Assembly (NCBI GenBank): GCA_040755215.1
Contig: JBFMBG010000055.1
Location: 1-24,253 of the forward strand
Direction: 5' to 3'
Origin: JAIMBK01 sp040755215
GTDB taxonomy: Bacteria; Bacillota; Desulfotomaculia; Desulfotomaculales; Nap2-2B
Length of the DNA: 24,253 nucleotides
The notes beneath the pieces are model-generated. The model ran no database searches. It had not been told where the DNA came from and saw nothing but the letters and a program-made list of their open reading frames with translations. Each line of letters starts with the position of its first letter. The first letter of the stretch is position 1. A program made the translations under genes and the position numbers. This document shows, piece after piece, positions 7,790-15,927 of the stretch.

Positions 7790-8938
7790 TTAATCTTTTA
7801 TGATCCTTCTGGCGATAATTTCCTTCATCACTTCCGTCGTTCCGCCGCCGATCGTCCCGATCCGGGCGTCCCGCCAGTAGCGCTGAACGGGGAACTCCAT
7901 CATGTAGCCGTAGCCGCCATGAATTTGCAAGGCCTCGTCGGCCACCTGGTTGTGCACTTCGCAGGCGACGATCTTGGCCATGGATACTTCCGTTACGGCA
8001 TCTTCCCCCCGGACAAATTTACTCAATGCGTGGTAGGTCAGGCAGCGCGCCGTCTCTATGACGGTGGCCATGTCGGCCAGCTTGTGGCGGATTACCTGGA
8101 ACTTGCCGATGGGCTTCCCGAACTGCACCCGCTGCCGGGCGTAGCGCAGGGCTTCCTCCAAAGCAAGTTCGGCCGCGCTCACGGCGCCCAGGGCCAAAAC
8201 CAGGCGCTCCCATTGAAAGTTTTGCATGATGTAGTAAAAGCCCTGATTCTCCTCGCCGAGCAAATTTTCCTCCGGGACAAAGCAGTTCTCAAAGAACAGT
8301 TCGCCCGTATCCGAGGGGTGCCAGCCCAGTTTGGCCAGACTGCGGCCCACCGTAAAACCGGGCGTTCCTTTCTCCACCAGCAAAAAGCTGATCCCCTTAT
8401 GGCCGGCGCGGGGGCTGGTCTTTACCGCCAGAACGATAAAATCCGCCCTTACCCCGTTGGTAATGAAAATTTTGCTCCCGTTCACCACGTAGTGGCTGCC
8501 GTTTTTCACGGCGGTGGTGGCCAGCGCACTCACGTCGGACCCCGCGTTCGGTTCGGTAATCCCCAGGGCGCCGATTTTTTCCCCCCTGATGGCCGGGACC
8601 AGGAAGCGCTGCTTTTGCTCTTCGCTGCCGAATTTATATACCGGCGGAGTGGCCAGGTGGGCATGCGCCCCGATCCCGGCGTGAACACCCCCCGAACCGC
8701 AGCGGGCCATTTCTTCCACAAATACGGCGTCGGCTACGTAATCCTCGCCGCTGCCGCCGTATTCTTCCGTATATTTTAAGCCCAGGAAACCCAACTCGCC
8801 CAAACGCAGGAATAATTCGGCCGGAAACTCCCCCTTTTCTTCCCATTCTTCCACGTGGGGGACGATTTCTTTTTGAACAAAGCTGCGGATGCTTTTTCTC
8901 AAGATCTCGTGCTCTTCCTGAAACAGCCAGCGGGCCAC
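7790..8938 (-). CDS. Acyl-CoA dehydrogenase, LCAD/isovaleryl type (first of two)
   Basis: A full-length (about 382 residues) FAD-dependent acyl-CoA dehydrogenase. It has EEYGGSGEDY, GALGITEPNAGSDVSAL (FAD/substrate loop), FITNGVRADFIVLAVKT, RQRVQFGKPIGKFQ and the C-terminal LQIHGGYGYMMEFPVQRYWR. The usual catalytic Glu in an EGT motif near the C-terminus is replaced (TIGGGTTEVMKEII). A Glu in FQWERLVLA (about residue 245) sits where long-chain and isovaleryl dehydrogenases keep their base. This points to long or branched substrates. The frame is open from an ATG at 8947, but the ribosome site AGGGAAAGG touches that ATG. A GTG at 8938 has proper spacing and aligns with the start of the neighbouring dehydrogenase. 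Confidence 0.92.
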   Translation of the reverse strand: MARWLFQEEHEILRKSIRSFVQKEIVPHVEEWEEKGEFPAELFLRLGELGFLGLKYTEEYGGSGEDYVADAVFVEEMARCGSGGVHAGIGAHAHLATPPVYKFGSEEQKQRFLVPAIRGEKIGALGITEPNAGSDVSALATTAVKNGSHYVVNGSKIFITNGVRADFIVLAVKTSPRAGHKGISFLLVEKGTPGFTVGRSLAKLGWHPSDTGELFFENCFVPEENLLGEENQGFYYIMQNFQWERLVLALGAVSAAELALEEALRYARQRVQFGKPIGKFQVIRHKLADMATVIETARCLTYHALSKFVRGEDAVTEVSMAKIVACEVHNQVADEALQIHGGYGYMMEFPVQRYWRDARIGTIGGGTTEVMKEIIARRIIKD

Positions 8939-9046
8939 CGCAACCATCCTTTCCCTGATTTACATCTTAACCGGAGCATCTGCCCCAGTACTATGATTCG
9001 AACCGGATTTCAGCCAACTTTTCTGAACAAGCGGCGACTGCCAGCA

Positions 9047-10192
9047 TTAGATCCCCAGGGACCGGGCAATGATTTCTTTCATGATTTCATCAGTGCCGCC
9101 GCCGATGCGGTTTAAGCGGACGTCCCGCCAGGTTCTCTGTACCGGGTATTCCATCATGTAACCGTAGCCGCCGTGGATTTGCAGCGCTGCGTCCGCCACC
9201 CGGCAGGATACCTGGGCGGCGACCAGTTTACACATGGAAATTTCCTTTACCGGATATTCCCCTTGGGCCACCTTCCAGGTGGTGGCGTAGATCAGCTGAC
9301 GGGCCGCCTCGATTTCCGTCGCCATGTCGACCAGCTTGTGCGCAATGACCTGGAATTCGCAAATGGGCCGGCCAAACTGGATCCTTTGCCGGGCGTAAGC
9401 CAGGGCGCGCTCAAAAGCATGCTGAGCACCGGCCACAGCGCCTACCGCCCCAAACAGCCGCTCCCCCTGCAACTCCCACATGATCTGGTAAAACCCCTTA
9501 TTTTCTTCCCCCAGCAAATTCTCCGCCGGGACGCGGCAATCTTCAAACAAAAGCTCCGCCGTATCCGAACAGGCCATCCCCACTTTCTTGAGCTTGCGGC
9601 TGACGGTAAATCCCGGCGTACGTTTATCCACAAAAAAGAGGGAGAAGCCCTGATGTCCTTTTGACGGTTCGGTCTTCGCCACCAGCAGGATGAAGTCCGC
9701 CCGAACACCATTGGTGATAAAAATTTTCCGCCCGTTGATTATCCAGCGATCGCCCTCCCTGACCGCCCGTGTCTGGATGGAGGCCACATCGGAACCGGCG
9801 TTGGGCTCGGTAATTCCCAGGCAGGCGATTTTTTCGCCCTTTAAAGTGGGGGCGAGGTACTTTTGCTTCTGTTCTTCCGTTCCGAACTGGAGAATCGGCG
9901 GGGGGACCATCTCCGTCTGGACCAGCATGGCCAGGGGCAAGCCGCCGATCCCGCTGCGGGCCAGTTCTTCGAAAAAGACGATGGACATGAACAAATCTCC
10001 GCCCTGCCCGCCGTATTCTTCGGGATAACGCAAGCCCAAAAAGCCCAGTTCCCCCATCCGCCGGAAAACCCAGTCGGGAAAGTATTCCGCCTTTTCCCAC
10101 TCTTCGGCGTGCGGGGCGAGCTCCTTTTCCACGAAACGCCGGAGAGTCCTGCGCACCGCTTCGTGTTCCTCGCTAAAAAAATAGTGGGCCAT
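9047..10192 (-). CDS. Acyl-CoA dehydrogenase, LCAD/isovaleryl type (second of two)
   Basis: A 381-residue paralogue of the downstream dehydrogenase: MAHYFFSEEHEAVRR start, EEYGGQGGDLFM, CLGITEPNAGSDVASIQ, FITNGVRADFILLVAKT, RQRIQFGRPICEFQ and HGGYGYMMEYPVQRTWR. It too lacks the EGT glutamate (NRIGGGTDEIMKEII) and has a Glu in LQGERLF (E244). The start is well supported by GGGAGG a few bases before the ATG. It is the first gene of its transcription unit: a terminator lies upstream, and a 30-base element shared with the hydratase upstream region lies 31-61 bases before the start. Two such enzymes suggest either two substrates or two steps. Electrons would go to an ETF, which is not in the window. 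Confidence 0.92.
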   Translation of the reverse strand: MAHYFFSEEHEAVRRTLRRFVEKELAPHAEEWEKAEYFPDWVFRRMGELGFLGLRYPEEYGGQGGDLFMSIVFFEELARSGIGGLPLAMLVQTEMVPPPILQFGTEEQKQKYLAPTLKGEKIACLGITEPNAGSDVASIQTRAVREGDRWIINGRKIFITNGVRADFILLVAKTEPSKGHQGFSLFFVDKRTPGFTVSRKLKKVGMACSDTAELLFEDCRVPAENLLGEENKGFYQIMWELQGERLFGAVGAVAGAQHAFERALAYARQRIQFGRPICEFQVIAHKLVDMATEIEAARQLIYATTWKVAQGEYPVKEISMCKLVAAQVSCRVADAALQIHGGYGYMMEYPVQRTWRDVRLNRIGGGTDEIMKEIIARSLGI

Positions 10193-10223
10193 TTTATTCC
10201 TCCCCGTTAATATTTAAACAATT

Positions 10224-10253
10224 GGTCATATTTTAACCATAGCAATTAAAGGC
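10224..10253 (-). promoter_or_regulatory. Shared upstream element, copy 1 (before acyl-CoA dehydrogenase)
   Basis: The plus strand reads GGTCATATTTTAACCATAGC and then AATTAAAGGC. A near copy lies at 16759-16789 in front of the enoyl-CoA hydratase gene; 19 of the first 24 positions match and the ends (AAAGGC) match again. On the minus strand it contains TTAAAAT, a possible -10 with no clear -35, and an imperfect dyad GGT...ACC. It may be an operator or a positively controlled promoter. The regulator is unknown. Confidence 0.5.
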
Positions 10254-10354
10254 CTCCTGATCAACTAGAAAGCGCTCAACGGTCAAAAAAAGGGGTTAAA
10301 CGGTATAAAAAGGAGGTTGACTGCCTGCCGGAAAGAAACTCTGCCCGGACCAGA

Positions 10355-10385
10355 AAAGATAAAACCCGGCCTGCTCGCGGCCGGG
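10355..10385 (-). terminator. Rho-independent terminator after the acyl-CoA synthetase genes
   Basis: Minus-strand stem CCCGGCC / GGCCGGG (10385-10379 with 10371-10365) with a 7-base loop, followed by TTTTATCTTTT. It lies about 160 bases after the synthetase stop at 10541 and closes that transcription unit before the dehydrogenase operon starts. Confidence 0.8.
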
Positions 10386-10540
10386 AAGCGATGGCGGCAC
10401 ATTAAAGCCACAGCGAAAGAACCCCTCCCCCGAGGCATTTAGCCCGTAGTCATCGATCCCCGCTGGCAAGGGACGACCAATTTTAACCGGAACATGTATG
10501 GGCTATCCACAGGGCAAAGCGCCCACCGGCTGCGGGGGGG
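10386..10540. other. Untranslated stretch between synthetase stop and terminator
   Basis: Together with the terminator and the promoter side (10193-10354) this is a 348-base gap. No gene is visible. It contains a near DnaA-box sequence (CTATCCACA at 10503-10511) that looks accidental, and a G7 run at 10534-10540. Confidence 0.5.
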
Positions 10541-12127
10541 CTATTTGTAAAGCTCCCGGTATCTTTCCCGGAGGACGTGCTTTTGAATTTTTCCTGTGGT
10601 TGTTTTTGGCATATCTTCGAGAAAGACCACCCGCTTGGGCACCTCAAAACCACCCAATTCTTTTTTGCACAAGCTGATGATGTCCTCTTCGGTCAGCTGC
10701 GCACCTTTTTTCGGCACGACAAAGGCGGTCACAGCCTCGATCCACCTTTCGTGCGGCAGGCCGACGACGGCGGCCGATTCCACCCGCGGATCGCCCAAGA
10801 TCACCCGCTCCACCTTGATGGAAGGCACGTTTTCGCCGCCTGTCTTGATCATGTCCTTTTTGCGATCCACAAAAACAAGCAGTCCGTCTTCGTCAAAATA
10901 GCCCAGATCCCCCGAGTGGTGCCAGCCGAATTTTCTGCTTTCGGCAGTCGCTTCGGGATTTTTTAAGTAGCCTTCCATGGCTGCCGGGCCGCGCCAGACA
11001 ATTTCCCCGATCTTTCCCGGCGGCAAAAGGTTTCCCTCCTCGTCCATCACGGCGGTGTCCAGAACCAGGGCGGACTCCCCCCAGTAATTGCCCTGCTTCT
11101 TTAACTGCCATTCGGGACGGAACGTGTTGGTGGAAGGGAAAAACTCCGTCTGGCCGGTGCCGAGCATAAACTCCGCACCGAAAACCCTGATCCCCTCCGC
11201 CAGCGTACGCTGGTCCATAGGGGTCATGGCGTAAACGCACCTTTCCACGGAAGAAAGGTCATACCCGGAAACTTTCGGGTAATCAAGCATGGCCCGGTAC
11301 ATGGCGGGCAGGCAAAAGATTACTCCGATTTTCTCCTGCTGAATCGCTTCCAGCATCCCCCCGGGATCAAACCCACGGAACAAAACTGTTTTGCCTCCCA
11401 CGTGGAAAAAGGTGGTTGTGAAGGTTTGCTGGGCACAGTGAAACAGAGGCATCAGGGTCGTTCCCACCCGCCCTCGGCGGATCTCCAGCTCAATGGCGTT
11501 GCTCAAAGACATAATGAACACCGCCAGGTGGGAAATCATGACCCCCTTGGGGTAGGCCGTGGTTCCGCTGGTGTAGAGGATTTCCAGAAGATCGCGATCT
11601 TCAATGATCACGTCTTCCACCTCTTCTCCGGAATTACCCTCGATGAAGCGGTAAAAGTCGACAAAAGGTTCCCCGGCATCCTTTCCGGTGGCCGGGATCG
11701 AAACAAAATGCGAAACCCCGGGAAGATCGTTCTTCATTCCGTGAACCAGAGGAACGAGGAGATCGTCCACCACCAGGACCTTCACTTCCGCATGGTTAAG
11801 GATGTACGCCACGTCTTTCGGGCCGAGCCCGGGATTGACCGGGACAGCCGTAAAACCCCCCTTGGCGCAGCCGTAAAGGGCAATCAGGTATTCCACGGAG
11901 TTCGGGCCGAGCAAGCCCACCCGGTCTCCTTTGGCCAAACCCAAACTGCGCAGCGCCCGGGCAAAGCGGTTCAGCTGTTCGTTCAATTCCCGGTAAGTGA
12001 GCCGCAGATATCGCTCGCCCCTTTTCTCGACCACCGCCTCCTGATCCGGGCGGGAGCGCGCCTGCCGCCGGAAAATATCTCCCACGGCCACCCTTTGAAT
12101 CAAGTTCTTTTCCAGTTCGGTTGCCAT
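10541..12127 (-). CDS. Acyl-CoA synthetase (AMP-forming), second of the sigma-54 unit
   Basis: A 528-residue ANL-family ligase that activates a carboxylic acid with ATP and CoA. Motifs in order are ILYTSGTTAYPKGVMISH (P-loop), GTGQTEFFPS (motif in place of the usual GxTE), HHSGDLGYFDEDGLLVFVDR with the hinge KKDMIKTGGENV, and the catalytic lysine segment MPKTTTGKIQKHVL near the C-terminus. It differs from the upstream synthetase, so the two may take different acids. It starts 83 bases after that gene, with AAGGGGGG seven bases before the ATG. A terminator follows at 10355-10385. The acid substrate cannot be read from sequence. Confidence 0.92.
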   Translation of the reverse strand: MATELEKNLIQRVAVGDIFRRQARSRPDQEAVVEKRGERYLRLTYRELNEQLNRFARALRSLGLAKGDRVGLLGPNSVEYLIALYGCAKGGFTAVPVNPGLGPKDVAYILNHAEVKVLVVDDLLVPLVHGMKNDLPGVSHFVSIPATGKDAGEPFVDFYRFIEGNSGEEVEDVIIEDRDLLEILYTSGTTAYPKGVMISHLAVFIMSLSNAIELEIRRGRVGTTLMPLFHCAQQTFTTTFFHVGGKTVLFRGFDPGGMLEAIQQEKIGVIFCLPAMYRAMLDYPKVSGYDLSSVERCVYAMTPMDQRTLAEGIRVFGAEFMLGTGQTEFFPSTNTFRPEWQLKKQGNYWGESALVLDTAVMDEEGNLLPPGKIGEIVWRGPAAMEGYLKNPEATAESRKFGWHHSGDLGYFDEDGLLVFVDRKKDMIKTGGENVPSIKVERVILGDPRVESAAVVGLPHERWIEAVTAFVVPKKGAQLTEEDIISLCKKELGGFEVPKRVVFLEDMPKTTTGKIQKHVLRERYRELYK

Positions 12128-12209
12128 CTGGCGACCCCCCTTTTTCTTCAGATCCTGAAATTTAAATCCCTTAATTTTTTCGACCCCGCCGGTTTTTCCG
12201 GGACGCTTT

Positions 12210-13889
12210 TTATTGCTGCTGCCGCACCTGCGGCTGCCTGCTCATTTCCCTTAACTGGCGGCGGAGCACTTTCCCCACCGCGTTTTTCGGCAACTCATCC
12301 AAAAATTCAACCACCCGCGGCCTTTTGTAGGTAGCCATATTTTCTCTGCAAAATTCGATAATCTCGTCGGGCGTGGTCTTTCCCCGGAATTCATCCTTTA
12401 ATACAACGTAAGCCTTAACCGTTTCGCCCCGGTATTCGTCGGGCACCCCGATCACGGCTGCTTCCCGCACCGCCGGATGCTTCATGATTACCGATTCCAC
12501 TTCGAAGGGGGCAATATTGTAGCCGGAGGCGATGATTAAATCCTTAATCCGCTCCACAAAGTAAACGAAACCGTCTTCGCTGACGTATCCCGCATCCCCG
12601 GTATGCAGCCAGCCGTCCGGCTCAAAGGCCGCCCTGGTTTCCTCCGGCTTGTTCCAGTAGCCTTTGGTCACCTGGGGACCGCGGAACATGATTTCTCCCA
12701 CCTGCCCCCGGGGCAGGATATTTCCCGCTTGATCCACAACCTTTACCTCGCCGGCCACCGGCACCCCGATGGAATCCAGGTTTTGCTTCCCGGGCAGCGA
12801 AATGATCCCCCCGCAGTTGGTTTCCGTCATCCCCCAGCCATTGGTGAGATCGATCCCCGTCAGCTCGCGCCAGCGCTTTTGCAGCGGGATGGGCACCGGC
12901 GCGCCGCACCCGGTGGCCAGTTTAAAGTGCGTGAGGTCGTAATGCGGAAGGTCGGGGTGGTTGACCAGGGCGACAAAAAGGGTGGGCGGTCCAAAAATCA
13001 CGTTAATTTTCTCCCTGGCAATCATTTTTAACAGCTCGCCCGGTTCAAATAAAGGCATCAGAACGACCGTCCCGCCCTTGTACAGGAACGGGTGCAGTCC
13101 TAAAAAATAACCGCTGGTATGGAACATGGGCATGATCTGCAGGTTTACGTCGTTATAACCGAAACCCATCAAGTGAGAGTGGCTGATAGTGTTATAAACC
13201 ATGTTATAATGTGTCTCCATCACCCCTTTCGGTAACCCCGTCGTTCCTGCGGTATAAAGGATCAGGGCTAAGTCTTCCCTGGGGTCAAGCTGCACGGGCG
13301 GAGGCTGGGATGGAGTTCCGGCGAGCAGGGAGGTAAAATCGAGGGCGCCGGGAAGGTCCCCCTTTTCCCGGTGAAACGGCGGGGGAAGCCAGGCGTCCGG
13401 CTCAGCAAAGTCCGCCAGGTGGACGCTGATGATCCGCCGGAGGTTCGTTTTGTCTTTTATCCCCGCGAAAAGCGGAAAAAAAACATCCAGGCAAATGACC
13501 GTTTCCGCGCCCGCATCGGTAATGATATAGGCCAGCTCTTCCCCTTTGAGCATGACATTGCAGGGCACGGAGACGGCCCCCGCTTTGATAATCCCGTGAA
13601 AAGCAATGACGTGCTGGGCGCAGTTGGGCAGCATAACGGCCACCCGGTCGCCCTTTTGCACACCCAGGCCGGCGAGGGCGGCCGCCAGCCGGTCGGATAA
13701 CTCATCCATTTCCCCGTAGGTAATTTTTCTTCCGCAGGAAACCAGGGCGGTTTTTGAGGGATAGCGGTAAGCCGTCTGCCTGATCAGCTCAAAAAGCGGA
13801 ATCTCCGGAACCGGCGGCATGGGTTCCGCTCCCCACTGCGGCTCGTAGCTTAGATAGGAAAGATTTTGCTCGATATCCCGGATTTCCAT
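12210..13889 (-). CDS. Acyl-CoA synthetase (AMP-forming), first gene behind the sigma-54 promoter
   Basis: About 559 residues of the long/medium-chain fatty acyl-CoA ligase type. It has LYTAGTTGLPKGVMETH, IMPMFHTSGYF, NGWGMTETNCGG, LHTGDAGYVSEDGFVYFVER with KDLIIASGYNIAPFEVE, and the lysine segment LPKNAVGKVLRRQL. The frame is open from a GTG at 13898, but GGAGG at 13902-13898 is placed eight bases before the ATG at 13889, which is the likely start. A near-perfect -24/-12 promoter lies 68 bases upstream and the activator gene is next to it. This gene is therefore the probable direct target of the activator and the entry point of the pathway. Confidence 0.92.
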   Translation of the reverse strand: MEIRDIEQNLSYLSYEPQWGAEPMPPVPEIPLFELIRQTAYRYPSKTALVSCGRKITYGEMDELSDRLAAALAGLGVQKGDRVAVMLPNCAQHVIAFHGIIKAGAVSVPCNVMLKGEELAYIITDAGAETVICLDVFFPLFAGIKDKTNLRRIISVHLADFAEPDAWLPPPFHREKGDLPGALDFTSLLAGTPSQPPPVQLDPREDLALILYTAGTTGLPKGVMETHYNMVYNTISHSHLMGFGYNDVNLQIMPMFHTSGYFLGLHPFLYKGGTVVLMPLFEPGELLKMIAREKINVIFGPPTLFVALVNHPDLPHYDLTHFKLATGCGAPVPIPLQKRWRELTGIDLTNGWGMTETNCGGIISLPGKQNLDSIGVPVAGEVKVVDQAGNILPRGQVGEIMFRGPQVTKGYWNKPEETRAAFEPDGWLHTGDAGYVSEDGFVYFVERIKDLIIASGYNIAPFEVESVIMKHPAVREAAVIGVPDEYRGETVKAYVVLKDEFRGKTTPDEIIEFCRENMATYKRPRVVEFLDELPKNAVGKVLRRQLREMSRQPQVRQQQ

Positions 13890-13956
13890 CAAGAACACCT
13901 CCGTTTTTCCGCTTTTTCATAACTCATTGCCATATTCATACTTTCAAAACTTTTTA

Positions 13957-13972
13957 TGCAATAAACGTGCCA
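13957..13972 (-). promoter_or_regulatory. Sigma-54 (-24/-12) promoter for the acyl-CoA synthetase genes
   Basis: The minus strand reads TGGCACGTTTATTGCA, which fits the sigma-54 consensus TGGCAC-N5-TTGCA at every fixed position. It is 68 bases before the synthetase ATG and just downstream of the gene for a sigma-54-dependent activator. Confidence 0.88.
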
Positions 13973-13980
13973 GAAAACTT

Positions 13981-14026
13981 TTTGCTTTTGTCCCTCTGTC
14001 CTACTGTGCTTTTGCGCCTGCACACT
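13981..14026. repeat. CACAAAG-type dispersed repeat, degenerate copy
   Basis: The minus strand reads GCACAGTAGGACAGAGGGAC, then AAAAG. This parallels GCACTGAGGAACAGAGGCAC, then AAAG, in the 3565-3651 copy. It lies between the sigma-54 promoter and the dyad at 14047-14081. Confidence 0.45.
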
Positions 14027-14046
14027 TTCTCCTGAAAATAAAAATG

Positions 14047-14081
14047 GTCCGGACAGGCGGACATGTCCGCCCTTCCGGACA
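14047..14081 (-). terminator. GC-rich nested dyad: terminator of the activator gene and/or its binding site
   Basis: A perfect 16-base palindrome, GGCGGACATGTCCGCC (14056-14071), is flanked by TCCGGA on both sides (14048-14053 and 14074-14079), giving a nested stem. On the minus strand it is followed by CCATTTTTATTTT, which fits a rho-independent terminator 23 bases after the activator stop. It also sits about 75-110 bases upstream of the -24/-12 promoter, where an enhancer site for a Fis-type activator would be expected. Both roles are possible. Confidence 0.6.
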
Positions 14082-14103
14082 CCCCTTGACCGGGATTGAC
14101 TGC

Positions 14104-15885
14104 TCAGGCCAGGTTGTACCTTTTCAATTTCTCGTAGAAAGTCGACCGGGCAATGCCCAAAACCCTTGCCGCCTTTCTTTTGTTCCCCCGGGTAAATTCA
14201 AGTGCCCTTTCAATAGCTGTTTTCTCTGCTTCGTTAACCACGTTTCCAATGGTGCAGACAAGCGGACCGGGCGGCGGTACATTGGCTTTTTGAACGTTTC
14301 CCGGTGCTTCAAGCAAGCAGCGGATTTTTCCGGTCCGTTCCACAAAATGGGGAGGCAGGTCAGCCACCTCGATCACCTGTTTATCCGCCAGACACATCGC
14401 CCCTTCCAAAACGTTCCCCAACTCCCGGACGTTCCCCGGCCAGGAATAGGCCTTCAAGACCTCGTAAACCGGCGGCGCTATTTCAAAAGGGTCCTTCCCG
14501 TATTTTTTACACAATTGTGAAACCAGGTGCGGGACCAGCAACTGAATATCCTGCAGGCGCTCGCGCAAAGGGGGGATCCTGATCAGGATCACCTCCAGCC
14601 GGTAGTATAGATCTTCCCGGAATTCGCCGCGCTGGACTTTCGTCTTCAAGTCGTGGTTGGTCGCGGCAATCACCCGGACATCTACCCGCCTGGTCCGGGT
14701 GCTGCCGATCTTTTCAATCTCCCCTTCCTGCAATACCCGCAGCAGCTTGGCCTGCATGTTCAGACTCATATCGCCGACCTCGTCCAGAAAAATGGTTCCG
14801 CCGTTGGCCAGCTCGAATTTACCCGGTTTACCCCCTTTGCGCGCTCCCGTAAAAGCCCCTTCCTCGTAGCCGAATAATTCTGATTCAAGCAACGATTCCG
14901 GAATGCTGGCGCAATTTACCTTGAGGAAAGGACCGTCTTTTCTGGTGCTGGCGGAGTGGATGGCGTGAGCAAACAGCTCTTTCCCCGTGCCGCTTTCCCC
15001 CAGCAATAAAACAGTCGCTTCCGTGGCCGCCGAACGCCTGGCCAGTTCCTTGGCCGTCACCATCGCCGGACTCTCGCCGACAATATCGGCAAATGTATAC
15101 CTGGAACCAGTCTGCCCGTTTCCGGAAGCCTGCTTGCTTTTTATTGTCTGCCGGCAGTAGGGTCTGATTTTCTTGATGAAGTCTTCGGCTTCGTGCAAAT
15201 CGCGAAAAACACTTTTGCAAACCGCTCCTTTTACTTCCCCGTTTTCGATCAGGGGCAAGACCATTACAGGTACGTACTTATCCTTCACGTGCCACAATTT
15301 GCCCATTTGCGGGACACCGCTGCGCGCCACTTTTTCCATCAGGCAGTCGCTCCGGATTTCCCGCATGAACCTGCCGATCACCGCCCGGCGGTCGACCCCT
15401 AAGCGGATCGCTCCTTTTTCGTTGGCGTAAATAACGCGCCCTTCCCTGTCCACCGCCCCCACGTCCTCGTACGCCGAATTTAAGATACTGTCCAGCAGGC
15501 GGTTCTGCTCCAGGGCCTCTTTGAGCTGGCAGGTTAATTTTTCTATTTCGCTGTAATCTTCCCAAAATTCCACCACTCCGCTCACTTTCCGGCCCTGGCA
15601 AAGAGAAAACTGCGTTACTCTGATCTTCTTTTCTTTAAACGAAAGGTAATAATTCCGGATTTCCCTTGGACCGTCTCCAAGCGCAATCCCCAGCCTGCTT
15701 TCCGGGATAATTTCCCGCCAGTTTTTGCCCAGGGCATCCTGCACTTTCACCGCGAGAACCAGGCCACAGAAGTGATTAAACACCCGGATTTCGCCCTTTT
15801 CGTCAACGGCCAGTACCCCGTGCTGCAAGGCCTCGCCCATTTTCCCCAAAAAATCGAAGACGCAGTTTTTTTCCCGTATGGCCAT
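14104..15885 (-). CDS. Sigma-54-dependent transcriptional activator with PAS sensor domains
   Basis: 593 residues. Two PAS-like sensor regions occupy roughly 1-110 and 125-240. The AAA+ domain runs from about 264 to 490, with Walker A GESGTGKE at 296-303, the sigma-54 contact loop GAFTGA at 343-348 and Walker B GGTIFLDEVGD at 362-372. A Fis-type helix-turn-helix ends the protein (RKAARVLGIARSTFYEKLK). There is no receiver domain, so it probably senses a small ligand, perhaps a pathway acid or acyl-CoA (inference). It lies between the hydratase gene (42-base gap, likely same transcript) and the sigma-54 promoter at 13957-13972, which it most likely activates. Confidence 0.95.
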   Translation of the reverse strand: MAIREKNCVFDFLGKMGEALQHGVLAVDEKGEIRVFNHFCGLVLAVKVQDALGKNWREIIPESRLGIALGDGPREIRNYYLSFKEKKIRVTQFSLCQGRKVSGVVEFWEDYSEIEKLTCQLKEALEQNRLLDSILNSAYEDVGAVDREGRVIYANEKGAIRLGVDRRAVIGRFMREIRSDCLMEKVARSGVPQMGKLWHVKDKYVPVMVLPLIENGEVKGAVCKSVFRDLHEAEDFIKKIRPYCRQTIKSKQASGNGQTGSRYTFADIVGESPAMVTAKELARRSAATEATVLLLGESGTGKELFAHAIHSASTRKDGPFLKVNCASIPESLLESELFGYEEGAFTGARKGGKPGKFELANGGTIFLDEVGDMSLNMQAKLLRVLQEGEIEKIGSTRTRRVDVRVIAATNHDLKTKVQRGEFREDLYYRLEVILIRIPPLRERLQDIQLLVPHLVSQLCKKYGKDPFEIAPPVYEVLKAYSWPGNVRELGNVLEGAMCLADKQVIEVADLPPHFVERTGKIRCLLEAPGNVQKANVPPPGPLVCTIGNVVNEAEKTAIERALEFTRGNKRKAARVLGIARSTFYEKLKRYNLA

Positions 15886-15927
15886 TCCTTCTTCCCTCGC
15901 TCATTTACCCTCGTTTAGTGGCCTCCA

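Noticed and set aside
7919..8779. 286-codon plus-strand frame
   Set aside because: It is antisense to an intact acyl-CoA dehydrogenase; a shadow from high GC at third codon positions. The same applies to 6665-7333 and 11402-12334.
10201..10330. AGGAGG-like site at about 10311-10316 on the plus strand
   Set aside because: No open frame of useful length follows it.
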